Source of the DNA: Arthrobacter alpinus
Lineage (GTDB): Bacteria; Actinomycetota; Actinomycetes; Actinomycetales; Micrococcaceae
Reading direction: 5' to 3'
Length of the DNA: 64,000 nucleotides
Assembly: GCF_900105965.1 (NCBI RefSeq)
Contig: NZ_FNTV01000001.1
Location: 1,054,001 to 1,118,000 of the forward strand
Part shown: one piece after another, positions 9,726-16,552 of the stretch
Layout of the letters: each line of letters opens with the position of its first letter
How positions within the stretch are numbered: position 1 is the stretch's first letter
Made by a program: the position numbers and the translations under genes
The notes under the pieces: model-generated
The model's input: only the letters and a program-made list of their open reading frames with translations
Databases searched by the model: none
Told to the model about the DNA's origin: nothing

Positions 9726-9866
9726 CTAAATTCCGAACCCTCCTGGCACATATTCCCCATGGGCTAGACGGTCGTTTTGGTCAAGGAAGGAGAGCTCAGG
9801 GCACGGGTCAATGGCCACAATATGTTTGACCACGAACTGGCGGAATGCATCATGTAGTCGTTTCAT
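9726..9866 (-). CDS. 46-residue protein of unknown function
   Basis: ATG at 9866 to TAG at 9726-9728 gives 46 residues (MKRLHDAFRQFVVKHIVAID, then ... NDRLAHGEYVPGGFGI). No Shine-Dalgarno is present. Instead TAGTGT lies exactly six bases before the ATG, the arrangement of a leaderless actinobacterial promoter seen at many other genes here. The composition is ordinary for a soluble protein. No family recognised. Confidence 0.5.
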   Translation of the reverse strand: MKRLHDAFRQFVVKHIVAIDPCPELSFLDQNDRLAHGEYVPGGFGI

Positions 9867-10006
9867 GCTCAGACACTAGAGCCGGGCGCTGATCACGGAC
9901 AGAGTGGCCAGTACTCGACCTTGACTCGGAGGTACCTATGTCTGCTTAGTGCCGACGACAGCGGAGTGGCCTGCCTATGCAAGCGGTCTGCACAATCCGG
10001 TGGAAT

Positions 10007-10144
10007 CTAAGCGAGGGCGTAGAGCGAAACTGCCACTGCCGCCACAACGAGCAGCCCAAGTCCGACGTACACGGCGATTTGCCTGCGCCTCCGGGATGCC
10101 ATCTCGCGAACTTGGCGTTCCTGATGATCATATTTTTTCCCCAT
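10007..10144 (-). CDS. 45-residue tail-anchored membrane protein
   Basis: The protein has a charged N-terminal half (MGKKYDHQERQVREMASRRR) and one C-terminal membrane helix (AVYVGLGLLVVAAVAVSLYA). The ATG at 10144 is preferred over one at 10156 because TATGGT lies seven bases before it. It runs against the phage late genes, as the two preceding small genes do, so it may be expressed in the lysogen. Function unknown. Confidence 0.5.
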   Translation of the reverse strand: MGKKYDHQERQVREMASRRRRQIAVYVGLGLLVVAAVAVSLYALA

Positions 10145-10248
10145 GTAGCCCACCATACGCACATACCAGGTTGCCCGGGCGAGGTTACGTTTTACACAGG
10201 CTGAGATCCGTTTTACGGGCTTGTATCGACCGGTTAAGTTCCCCACCC

Positions 10249-10275
10249 AAACCACCAGACACCTGGTGGTTTTTC
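10249..10275 (+). terminator. terminator before the small membrane-protein gene
   Basis: ACCACCAG and CTGGTGGT form a perfect 8-bp stem around ACAC, followed by TTTTTCTTTT. It lies just upstream of the 10297 gene. Confidence 0.75.
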
Positions 10276-10296
10276 TTTTGCCCGAAAGGGGCTGCA

Positions 10297-10725
10297 ATGA
10301 CCAAAAAACCCAAGCCGCGCTGGTCTATCATCAACGGCCGGAGGGGAGCGTTCCAAGTCCTGTTCGCCACCGTCTACACACTGGTGAGCGTTAGTTACCT
10401 ACTGGTCCCTCCCAGCGCCGGCAGATCGTCCGCGCTGTCTTGGCTGCCAGGCGTGCATGTGCACTATCTGGGCTTCATCTGGGCTGTCGTCGCTGTCGTC
10501 GGTTTCGTCGGAGCTACATTGCCACGGCCGCGGGATCGGTTCTCATTCATCGGGTTGACGCTCGCCCCTACTATCTGGGGTTTTCTCTACCTCATTGGCT
10601 GGATGCTCGGAACTTCCAAGACTGGCTGGGTGACCACTTGCCTCTATTGGGCGATTGCCGGTGCGGTCATGGTGGTCTCAGGGATGCAGGGTCCAAGCGA
10701 TCGAGACGAACGGATGGCCCGATGA
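10297..10725 (+). CDS. phage membrane protein with four helices
   Basis: A 142-residue protein (MTKKPKPRWSIINGRRGAF ...). The start at 10297 follows GAAAGGGG at proper distance; the open frame reaches further upstream, but that part crosses the terminator at 10249-10275 and is low-complexity, so I exclude it. Four hydrophobic segments are seen (FATVYTLVSVSYLLV, YLGFIWAVVAVVGFVGA, FIGLTLAPTIWGFLYLIGWM, LYWAIAGAVMVVSGM). It overlaps the next gene by ATGA and lies just before the endolysin, so a role near lysis is possible. No family recognised. Confidence 0.7.
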   Translation: MTKKPKPRWSIINGRRGAFQVLFATVYTLVSVSYLLVPPSAGRSSALSWLPGVHVHYLGFIWAVVAVVGFVGATLPRPRDRFSFIGLTLAPTIWGFLYLIGWMLGTSKTGWVTTCLYWAIAGAVMVVSGMQGPSDRDERMAR

Positions 10726-11144
10726 CCGTACAAGGATGGCTGACGATAGCTGGGATCGTCGTCACCGCAGTTTTCTCCTACGGCGCATCCCGGTACGCCG
10801 GGCGCGCTTCGGTAAAGGTGAAAGAAGTCGAGGTTGACGCCGCCGCCTATGAGCGGGCCGAATCAATCAACGCGGCGATGTTCAAACGGTTGCAGGAGGA
10901 GGTGAGTGCCCTCAAGGAAAGCCACGAGAAGCAGGGAGACAAACTGCGCCTACTGCGGGAGGACCTCGACAAGGTAACGCACGTCTTCCGGATCAGCATG
11001 AATTTCATTGAGCGGTTCCTGCTCTGGGCCCGTGACGGGTCCTTGCCGCCGATCCCCTCCATCCCGGAACAACTTCGGGAACACCTTGACCCCTCCCTGA
11101 TTCGGGAGCATGGCAGACAACAAGAACAGAACGACCGACTCTAA
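10722..11144 (+). CDS. phage protein with one membrane helix and a coiled-coil
   Basis: A 140-residue protein. An N-terminal membrane anchor (GWLTIAGIVVTAVFSYGA) is followed by a long charged helix (residues ~30-85, EEVSALKESHEKQGDKLRLL) and a Pro-rich tail (PPIPSIPEQLREHL). ATG overlaps the previous stop. The layout is like DUF2746-type actinophage proteins and also like an inner-membrane spanin-type subunit; neither can be settled here. It sits immediately before the endolysin. Confidence 0.68.
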   Translation: MTVQGWLTIAGIVVTAVFSYGASRYAGRASVKVKEVEVDAAAYERAESINAAMFKRLQEEVSALKESHEKQGDKLRLLREDLDKVTHVFRISMNFIERFLLWARDGSLPPIPSIPEQLREHLDPSLIREHGRQQEQNDRL

Positions 11145-11167
11145 GTCACCTAATCCGGGTGGCTTTC
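11143..11167 (+). terminator. weak hairpin before the endolysin gene
   Basis: AAGTCACC and GGTGGCTTT can pair with one G-U, followed by CC and the AAGGAGG site of the endolysin. Its sequence CTTTCCTATTGCC closely resembles the segment after the hairpin at 6212-6238, so the same hairpin plus ribosome-site module is reused. Confidence 0.4.
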
Positions 11168-11188
11168 CTATTGCCCTAAGGAGGGCTC

Positions 11189-11782
11189 ATGGCTTTCAGT
11201 CAAGCGGCAATGCAAGCTTTCGCTGACTACGCGGTAGCGAACTGCAATGGACGCACCCAGGACCTCGCCGGACGTGACCTAAACGTCGACCAGCGATACG
11301 GCTACCAGTGTATGGACCTGTGGATTTGGGCCCGGTATCGGCTCGGATTCACCGACAATCTGCCAACTCCGGACGCTGCAGCAGTGTGGGAGATGAACTG
11401 GACCGCGCCGACGAACCGCATGTGGGAATTCTTTGACGCGATCACTCCGGAGAAGACAGCGGTGGCCGGTGACTTCGGCATCATGAACCGCAGCTTCTTT
11501 GGCAACGGTGTCGGGCACATCTTCATGATCCTCGCCGACCTTGGCAACTCCATTCGGGTGCTCGAGCTGAATGGCCTAGGTGACGGGTTCGAAGACGACA
11601 ACGGCGGCCAGCACGGCTCACCAGGGCGCATTCATGAGTGGCCCAAAACTTACCTCTACGGATACCTCCGCTGGATCGGCACCCCGCCAGCAGTGGCAGG
11701 CCAGACCAGCAACATCACAACAATCCCCACCTACACCGCCGATCAGCAATTCCTTGTTGACCTCGGTCTCGCACTCACTTAG
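11189..11782 (+). CDS. phage endolysin, CHAP domain amidase/peptidase
   Basis: A 197-residue cell-wall hydrolase. The CHAP catalytic pattern is visible: Cys41 in YGYQCMDLWIWARY, His110 in GNGVGHIFMIL and Glu126/Asn128 in VLELNG, within residues ~10-160. The last ~40 residues are a Thr-rich linker with an end reading TADQQFLVDLGLALT, so any wall-binding domain is very short. A strong AAGGAGG stands before ATG. It is followed after nine bases by a small gene and then by a holin, which makes a lysis cassette. No signal peptide is seen, consistent with holin-dependent release. Confidence 0.85.
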   Translation: MAFSQAAMQAFADYAVANCNGRTQDLAGRDLNVDQRYGYQCMDLWIWARYRLGFTDNLPTPDAAAVWEMNWTAPTNRMWEFFDAITPEKTAVAGDFGIMNRSFFGNGVGHIFMILADLGNSIRVLELNGLGDGFEDDNGGQHGSPGRIHEWPKTYLYGYLRWIGTPPAVAGQTSNITTIPTYTADQQFLVDLGLALT

Positions 11783-11790
11783 GAGACAGC

Positions 11791-12147
11791 ATGACACCTC
11801 AGCCATACCCCGGAAATCAGCAAGCCCTCAAGGACGTGTGGTGGATTTTGTGCCACGAAGACGGACGCAAGTACCTCGCGGATCTCATCGGCGGTACCGC
11901 TGCGGATAAGACCCTCAACACCACATTCGACCGCAAGGGTTCTGGTGCCGCCCTTGGTGGCAAGACCAGCCTCGCAGCTGAGGTGGCATGGAAGACAGAC
12001 GGCACAATTCAGACGTTGAATGCGATTGCCGCCAAAGATGATGCCAGTGTCAAGGCAATCTCGGACACGGTCAAAACGGCACTGGCTGAGGGCGTCGTCA
12101 AGGTCGACATCAGCGTTGCCAGCGCACCCGCGGAGTTGAACAAGTGA
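11791..12147 (+). CDS. phage protein of unknown function in the lysis cassette
   Basis: A 118-residue soluble protein (MTPQPYPGNQQALKDVWWI ...) between endolysin and holin, with GGAGA before the ATG. The N-terminal ~35 residues and the C-terminal helical part (DASVKAISDTVKTALAEG) resemble small proteins often found beside actinophage lysins. The stop overlaps the holin start by GTGA. No catalytic motif is visible. Confidence 0.7.
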   Translation: MTPQPYPGNQQALKDVWWILCHEDGRKYLADLIGGTAADKTLNTTFDRKGSGAALGGKTSLAAEVAWKTDGTIQTLNAIAAKDDASVKAISDTVKTALAEGVVKVDISVASAPAELNK

Positions 12148-12491
12148 CCGGCCGGCGCGTGCTGACTGTGGACAAGGCTGACGCGCTGCAGCGTGCCCTC
12201 CGCACGTTGTGGCAGGGCTTCGGCATGGATGCGCTCATTGCCATCGGCGGCGGGCTGTTGCTGCTGCTCAACACGGGAGATGTAACGTCTCCGCTTTTCT
12301 GGGCCGCGGTTGGGGTGCTCGTCGTCAGATCCGTTCTCATGTCCCTGGCGGCGTACCTGCAGCGGCTTGGCAAAGCACCTAAGCCCTTACCTACCCCGCC
12401 GCTGCCGGAACCTGACGCGCTGTTGACTGACCAGTACCACGAAGCCGTGGCTCGTGACCGTCACGCTATCTACCCCGACGACGGCAAATAA
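12144..12491 (+). CDS. holin
   Basis: A 115-residue protein with a GTG start overlapping the previous stop. Two membrane helices (MDALIAIGGGLLLLL and LFWAAVGVLVVRSVLMSLAAYL) are separated by a short turn and followed by a Pro-rich, charged C-terminal tail, the layout of class II holins. It would open the membrane for the CHAP endolysin upstream. It is the last gene of the late transcript, followed by a strong terminator. Confidence 0.8.
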   Translation: MTGRRVLTVDKADALQRALRTLWQGFGMDALIAIGGGLLLLLNTGDVTSPLFWAAVGVLVVRSVLMSLAAYLQRLGKAPKPLPTPPLPEPDALLTDQYHEAVARDRHAIYPDDGK

Positions 12492-12497
12492 TAACTG

Positions 12498-12540
12498 ACA
12501 CAAGTAGGCCCCACCGTTTGGTGGGGGCCTACTTGTGTTT
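12498..12540. terminator. strong bidirectional terminator at the end of the lysis cassette
   Basis: ACACAAGTAGGCCCCACC pairs with GGTGGGGGCCTACTTGTGT around GTTT. It separates the phage late genes from the oppositely oriented gene at 12546. Confidence 0.88.
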
Positions 12541-12545
12541 AAGAA

Positions 12546-12689
12546 CTAGCCGAGGTCATCGGCCCACATGTCATTGTCGTACTTATCGAATTCGCCGGCT
12601 ACCTGCTCTTGGTAGTCCCTCTTGTTCCCAGTTGCGGGGGATTCTTCGGGGGCTTCGGTCGGCTGAGGTGTTTCTGTGTCTGGATTCAT
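12546..12689 (-). CDS. 47-residue acidic protein
   Basis: ATG at 12689 to TAG gives 47 residues, Pro/Glu-rich at the start (MNPDTETPQPTEAPEES) and ending in YDNDMWADDLG. TAGGCT lies six bases before the ATG, a leaderless promoter. It points against the late phage operon. No family recognised. Confidence 0.55.
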   Translation of the reverse strand: MNPDTETPQPTEAPEESPATGNKRDYQEQVAGEFDKYDNDMWADDLG

Positions 12690-12698
12690 GACCGTAGC

Positions 12699-12848
12699 CT
12701 AATGCTCTGGCCGGACGCTTACTAGCCGCACACCCTCAGGCAAGGTCCGATTGAGCTGCTGGAAGCCGGCCGCGTAGTCCTGGCATTCAACTCATGTGGT
12801 CTCGATGGCGCCCGTCGAGATGGTCTCGAGCATTGCGGTGATGATCAT
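12699..12848 (-). pseudogene. decayed copy of the 49-residue protein gene
   Basis: Read from ATG at 12848, this gives MIITAMLETISTGAIETT, a TGA at codon 19, then VECQDYAAGFQQLNRTLPEG and RLVSVRPEH up to TAG. It aligns without gaps over all 49 codons to the intact genes at 13875-14024 and 47333-47482. The stop replaces the Ser codon. It shows an older round of the cassette acquisition at the same place. Confidence 0.75.
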
Positions 12849-12875
12849 GAACTGATTGTCAGTGTCAGTGGGGGA

Positions 12876-13166
12876 GTGCATCATGGGTGGGTGAAGAAGC
12901 CTGACCAAAGTTTTGCGCACCTGCTGTGGATGGATCGTGTCCAAGCAAGTTGCCCAGATCACGGGCGCATCCAGTTCTTAGAGGGAGACGCACGGCGTTG
13001 GGTGAAGGTTGGGAGTATTTACGGGCTGGCCTGTGGATACACGCGATCACTTGTGTATGTGGAATGGACCTCGGCTCTGGTCGGGCATATGTCGGAGTGG
13101 TTCCCGGCGGTCGGCGTTCACGGTGTGCCTGACGATGAGTGGCACGGCCTTCCGTTGGTTGAGTGA
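12876..13166 (+). CDS. hypothetical protein
   Basis: A 96-codon frame with a GTG start and no convincing ribosome site; an internal ATG (MDRVQASCPDHGRIQFLEG) is an alternative. The composition (evenly mixed residues, Trp-rich, EWFPAVGVHGVPDDEWHGLP) looks coding. It lies just outside the duplicated segment. Unknown function. Confidence 0.4.
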   Translation: MHHGWVKKPDQSFAHLLWMDRVQASCPDHGRIQFLEGDARRWVKVGSIYGLACGYTRSLVYVEWTSALVGHMSEWFPAVGVHGVPDDEWHGLPLVE

Positions 13167-13325
13167 GGGTTTGTCAGAATCTACACCTGCAGGCGAAATC
13201 GTGACTCTCAAGTCGTTGCCACGTTGGCTAGCAAGTTTCATAATTAGAGGGTGTTGACTGTGTGGGACGAGACCGCCAACGAACGGGCCGTCTTGAAGTT
13301 GAGCCACCAATGCCAACACAGTAAA

Positions 13326-13361
13326 GGTAGCCACCGACCCGGAGCAGAGTCGATGGCTACC
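13326..13361 (-). terminator. hairpin downstream of the zinc-ribbon gene
   Basis: GGTAGCCACCGAC pairs with GTCGATGGCTACC (one mismatch) around ten bases. The equivalent hairpin stands at 48193-48228 in the right copy. The T tail on the minus strand is weak. Confidence 0.55.
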
Positions 13362-13402
13362 CTCATGCAGGGAGAGACGGTGCCCACGGCGAGCACCAAC
13401 AC

Positions 13403-13699
13403 CTAATCGGGGTTCACTCTCACGCTGTGTCCTGGCTCTTGCATCACGGTGATGATCGCGTGTGCCGTAGCGGTGTTGAGGCCGTCTATTTCGATTTCAT
13501 GGCCATAGAAGTTGTCGCAGTTCCTGCAGGTGTAGTCAACAAACCAAACCCCTGCATCGTTGCGTCGGCGGCGTCGTGCACTTTCAATGAGCACGTACTC
13601 ATCTGTTTCGCATACATCGCACCAAATTTGGTCCATTTCGCCAGTCTGGATTCGCTCCAGGGCGTGGGGATCTGATGTGTTTTTGCTTTGCTTGAACAT
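13403..13699 (-). CDS. zinc-ribbon protein of the duplicated cassette (left copy)
   Basis: A 98-residue protein. Two CxxC knuckles (IWCDVCETDEYV and YTCRNCDNFYGHEI) with a basic run between them (ARRRRRNDAG) suggest a zinc-binding, possibly nucleic-acid-binding fold. ATG at 13699 is preferred over the GTG one codon earlier because GGAAGGGTG lies at a normal distance. Its twin at 47855-48151 differs at six residues, which keep the cysteines, so both copies seem under selection. Function unknown. Confidence 0.7.
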   Translation of the reverse strand: MFKQSKNTSDPHALERIQTGEMDQIWCDVCETDEYVLIESARRRRRNDAGVWFVDYTCRNCDNFYGHEIEIDGLNTATAHAIITVMQEPGHSVRVNPD

Positions 13700-13837
13700 C
13701 ACTTATCACCCTTCCGAAACAAGATTCTGAGACCATAGGGAAACTTAGTGGCACCAATTTTAGACACGCCCTTGTGGCCCGTCCAGTCTCAAATTCCTGC
13801 TTTCTGGCACTGAATTCGGATAAATGTGCACACAAGT

Positions 13838-13868
13838 AAAGCCCCCACCTTCTCGGGTGGGGGCTTTC
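13838..13868. terminator. terminator after the 49-residue gene
   Basis: AAAGCCCCCACC pairs with GGTGGGGGCTTT around TTCTCG. It has T-rich tails on the plus strand and serves the minus-strand gene ending at 13875. Confidence 0.8.
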
Positions 13869-13874
13869 TTTTCT

Positions 13875-14024
13875 TTACCGTTCTGGCCGTACACTCACCA
13901 GCCGTACACCCTCAGGAAGGGTCCGCTTGAGCTGCTCGAAGCCTGAAGTGTAGTCCTTGCAATCCACTGACGTGACCTCTAGGGCGCCCGTCTCAATAGT
14001 CTCCACCAATGCCGTGATAATCAT
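13875..14024 (-). CDS. 49-residue protein of the duplicated cassette (left copy)
   Basis: Reads MIITALVETIETGALEVTSV ... TLPEGVRLVSVRPER. TATGGT lies six bases before the ATG, a leaderless promoter, and fixes this start; a longer reading from 14099 would begin inside the upstream gene's sequence. A beta-alpha-beta-like hydrophobic pattern, no membrane helix. Three members exist in the window, one broken (12699-12848). Function unknown. Confidence 0.65.
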   Translation of the reverse strand: MIITALVETIETGALEVTSVDCKDYTSGFEQLKRTLPEGVRLVSVRPER

Positions 14025-14055
14025 GGGGTAACCATAGCCCGAGGGTGTGACAAAC

Positions 14056-14388
14056 TCACGCCGCCACCGATTCCATGGACCGCACCGACCACGACGCACG
14101 GTCTTGGCCGAGCACTAGCTCGAAGGTGACGAGTGGAGACCGTGGGTTGTGTCCGATCCGGGCCTGCACTTGCCAGACCGCAACGTCGATTCGCAGCATC
14201 CCATCTTTGGGCGCACGGGTTGTTGTCTCCCACCACGGCACACGCTCAAACCACCGCACAGGCACCGCGCCCACATGCCACGTCCGGCCGTCACGGATGA
14301 ACGACACAGGCGCACCCGACGCTGTCTCCACTTTCACAGTTTCCATGTCCAGCACAATATGGGCAGGCACTGACAAAGACGGCGGCAT
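14056..14388 (-). CDS. 110-residue cassette protein, DUF6504-like (left copy)
   Basis: The pattern APVSFIRDGRTWHVGAVPVRW, then WW, R-D-V-W-Q-V-A, and a closing LVLGQDRASWSVRSME resembles the DUF6504-type small beta-barrel proteins, some of which are encoded beside translesion-polymerase genes in actinobacteria; the similarity is by eye. Its ATG is only 16 bases from the ATG of the divergent 208-aa gene. The right copy is 46969-47301. The 49-aa gene follows on the same strand. Confidence 0.6.
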   Translation of the reverse strand: MPPSLSVPAHIVLDMETVKVETASGAPVSFIRDGRTWHVGAVPVRWFERVPWWETTTRAPKDGMLRIDVAVWQVQARIGHNPRSPLVTFELVLGQDRASWSVRSMESVAA

Positions 14389-14404
14389 GGTTTAGCGTGG
14401 ACGC

Positions 14405-15031
14405 ATGTTGCGCTGGGATATCTCGTTACACCCGTCGTGGGATCGGATGTACAAGTCTGGGATGACCGTGCGCGAGATCTCCGATCTGACAGGCCGGCCG
14501 CTCTCGACCGTGCAACGTCACCTGCAGGTCAGGCAAATCTACGACGATGAGATCCGGCCCATTCATGATGCAGCCAACGCGGCACGCGGCCCAGGCTGGC
14601 CCACCACGCACTGGCAACGCCGATACAAAGACACCCAAATCTTCCTAGCCGCCCATGCTCGGCTACCCGCTGCCAGTGGCGATGAGGAAGAATCCTCGTT
14701 GGCCCGGTGGGTTGCCCACCAGCGCGCTCTGCATATCCGTGGCGAACTTCCCGACATTCAGATCACGCTGATGGACAAGCTGCCTGGCTGGACATACCGG
14801 GAACCCTCGGTGAATCGGGATGAGCACTGGCGAGAACGCCTCGCACAGCTTCACGCATTCGTCGAGGAGACAGGTGCGATGCCGCGCTACAAGCGCTACG
14901 ACAGCGAAGAAGAGCATAGCCTCGGCGTTTGGCTCCACACCCAACACCAGGGCCGAGCAGAAGGACACCTAAAACAATGGCGGCTGGAAGCTCTCAACGA
15001 AGCACTGCCGGGCTGGCACAGCAGCATGTGA
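14405..15031 (+). CDS. helicase-associated-domain protein with N-terminal HTH (left copy)
   Basis: A 208-residue protein. Residues ~12-45 form a helix-turn-helix (SGMTVREISDLTGRPLSTVQ). Two tandem HA (helicase-associated, PF03457-like) domains follow: residues ~68-130 (HWQRRY ... LARWVAHQRALHIRGEL ... LPGW) and ~140-205 (HWRERLAQLHAFVEETG ... LGVWLHTQHQ ... LPGW). HA domains probably bind nucleic acid. TAGCGT lies six bases before the ATG. The gene ends 180 bases from the 3' end of tRNA-Val. The twin at 46326-46952 differs at about twenty residues, mostly conservative. No helicase or integrase is next to it, so its role may be in element maintenance or regulation (inference). Confidence 0.72.
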   Translation: MLRWDISLHPSWDRMYKSGMTVREISDLTGRPLSTVQRHLQVRQIYDDEIRPIHDAANAARGPGWPTTHWQRRYKDTQIFLAAHARLPAASGDEEESSLARWVAHQRALHIRGELPDIQITLMDKLPGWTYREPSVNRDEHWRERLAQLHAFVEETGAMPRYKRYDSEEEHSLGVWLHTQHQGRAEGHLKQWRLEALNEALPGWHSSM

Positions 15032-15101
15032 CTGATTGAGGGGCGGCACCTCGAGCTGGCTGAGCGGAGTCCGCCTTCCGAAGTGACTTTGCACGGGCGG
15101 G

Positions 15102-15129
15102 GGAGTGTGGCACGTTTGTGGCACACTCC
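15102..15129. repeat. inverted repeat near the tRNA-Val end
   Basis: GGAGTGTG and CACACTCC flank a 12-base spacer that itself holds GGCAC-GTTTGT-GGCAC. It could be a protein-binding site near the element end; no direct proof. Confidence 0.4.
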
Positions 15130-15156
15130 GTGATTTGACTTCAAAGTTCAGGCACG

Positions 15157-15201
15157 AAAAAGCCCTCCTGATCAGCGTTTGTGCTGGTCAGTAGGGCTTT
15201 T
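15157..15201. terminator. bidirectional terminator between cassette and tRNA-Val
   Basis: AAAAAGCCCTCCTGATCAGC pairs with GCTGGTCAGTAGGGCTTTT with two mismatches around GTTTGT. It closes the 208-aa gene and, on the other strand, the tRNA-Val transcript. Confidence 0.8.
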
Positions 15202-15209
15202 CTTTCAGG

Positions 15210-15281
15210 TGGGCGATACTGGGTTCGAACCAGCGACCTCTCCGGTGTGAACGGAACGCGCTACCACTGCGCCAATCGCCC
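15210..15281 (-). tRNA. tRNA-Val (anticodon CAC)
   Basis: Minus strand: GGGCGAT pairs with ATCGCCC, discriminator A, anticodon loop TTCACAC. CCA is not fully encoded. It is 72 bases. Its 3' end faces the prophage, so it is the likely attachment gene of the element on its left. Confidence 0.93.
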
Positions 15282-15720
15282 AATGAAGTACTTTAATCCG
15301 CGATGCAAAATTAGCTGTACTCCGTGGTGCGTGTAAAACACTAGCTCAAAGATTCCCATGCTCATAATCGGCATTTTCGAATCCCCAGGCGATCGCAGGG
15401 GAGTGGTCGGCGTGCTGCGAAATGGTGTGGAAATTGGCCAGTGGGTAAGGGGCGAAAAGCTAAATGTGACGAGGGCCTCATGGGTGAATTTGGCGAAAAT
15501 CGGCAAAAATGCCCCAAAACGGCACTCTAATGACATGGCTGTAATTCGAATGGTTGGCGAGTAAACCGCGCCAATTCAACGATCCAGGCATCAGGGAGGA
15601 GTGGGCCCCCATGCCAGGGCACCCACGATTTGGTGTTTGGGAATGTGCTCGGGTAATGTTTTCACCGCAGCAACACGGACTGCCGAAGCGGAAACGCGGA
15701 GGTGTGGAAATGAAGCTCAA
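15282..15720. other. intergenic region between tRNA-Val and the tRNA array
   Basis: About 440 bases with no convincing gene; the open frames (for example 15358-15564 plus) have no start signal or protein-like pattern. It presumably holds the divergent tRNA promoters. Confidence 0.5.
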
Positions 15721-15793
<73 letters not shown>

Positions 15794-15817
15794 CGTAGGA
15801 CACCGTTCAGCACTCAC

Positions 15818-15888
15818 GGTGGGGTGGCCGAGAGGCGAGGCAACGGACTGCAAATCCGTGCACACGGGTTCGAATCCCGTTCCCACCT
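15818..15888 (+). tRNA. tRNA-Cys (GCA)
   Basis: GGTGGGG pairs with TCCCACC (one G-U), anticodon loop CTGCAAA, T-loop TTCGAAT. 71 bases. Confidence 0.92.
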
Positions 15889-15938
15889 CCATTTGGCTGA
15901 TCCAAGGTATTTTGCTGTATAGTTCAGCGGGATGCATT

Positions 15939-16010
15939 GGGCGATTGGCGCAGCGGTAGCGCGCTTCCCTGACACGGAAGAGGTCACTGGTTCGATCCCA
16001 GTATCGCCCA
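15939..16010 (+). tRNA. tRNA-Val (GAC), copy 1
   Basis: GGGCGAT pairs with ATCGCCC; anticodon loop CTGACAC. It is identical to the copy at 16219 and similar to the tRNA-Val(CAC) at 15210. Confidence 0.93.
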
Positions 16011-16071
16011 CGAATGAACTTCATTGTTCGTTCTTTTGATGAAAATCAAACGGTGTAGTGCAGCAACACAT

Positions 16072-16144
<73 letters not shown>

Positions 16145-16159
16145 CGTAAGAATGCAGGA

Positions 16160-16190
16160 AATGCCGGAATCCCCAGGATTCCGGCATTTT
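16160..16190 (+). terminator. terminator within the tRNA array
   Basis: AATGCCGGAATCC pairs with GGATTCCGGCATT around CCA, then TTTT. Confidence 0.85.
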
Positions 16191-16218
16191 CATGCGAGTC
16201 TTTTGAAAAAGTAAATAT

Positions 16219-16290
16219 GGGCGATTGGCGCAGCGGTAGCGCGCTTCCCTGACACGGAAGAGGTCACTGGTTCGATCCCAGTATCGCCCA
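16219..16290 (+). tRNA. tRNA-Val (GAC), copy 2
   Basis: Same sequence as the copy at 15939; even the bases just after it (CGAATGAA) are shared, showing tandem duplication. Confidence 0.93.
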
Positions 16291-16326
16291 CGAATGAATG
16301 TCACAGTTCATTTGATGTAGTTCCCT

Positions 16327-16399
<73 letters not shown>

Positions 16400-16412
16400 C
16401 CAAATAAACATG

Positions 16413-16445
16413 AATGCCGAAACCCCCAGGGTTTCGGCATTTTTG
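16413..16445 (+). terminator. terminator at the end of the tRNA array
   Basis: AATGCCGAAACCC pairs with GGGTTTCGGCATT, then TTTT. Stem related to the one at 16160-16190. Confidence 0.85.
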
Positions 16446-16552
16446 TTATCCGGCCCTGTGGGCGCAAGCTCCTCGGCAGCCGGGCCAAGACTTATCCACA
16501 GTGGTCAGCCTCGCTGCTGCACACTGTCACACAGGAGTGGAATAGTAGAGGC

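Larger units (their letters stand above)
13213..15031 (+). repeat. left copy of the inverted ~2-kb duplication
   Basis: This stretch matches, in opposite orientation, 46325-48345. Both contain the same four genes in the same order and the same flanking hairpins, and both begin at the same sequence around CACGTTGGCTAGCAAGTTTC. The 98-aa proteins differ at six positions and the 208-aa proteins at about twenty. The right copy has about 200 extra bases between the 49-aa and zinc-ribbon genes. Confidence 0.9.

Noticed and set aside
9949..10296. Long 5' extension of the 10297 gene
   Set aside because: It runs through a terminator and over an opposite small gene; the ribosome site is at 10281-10290.
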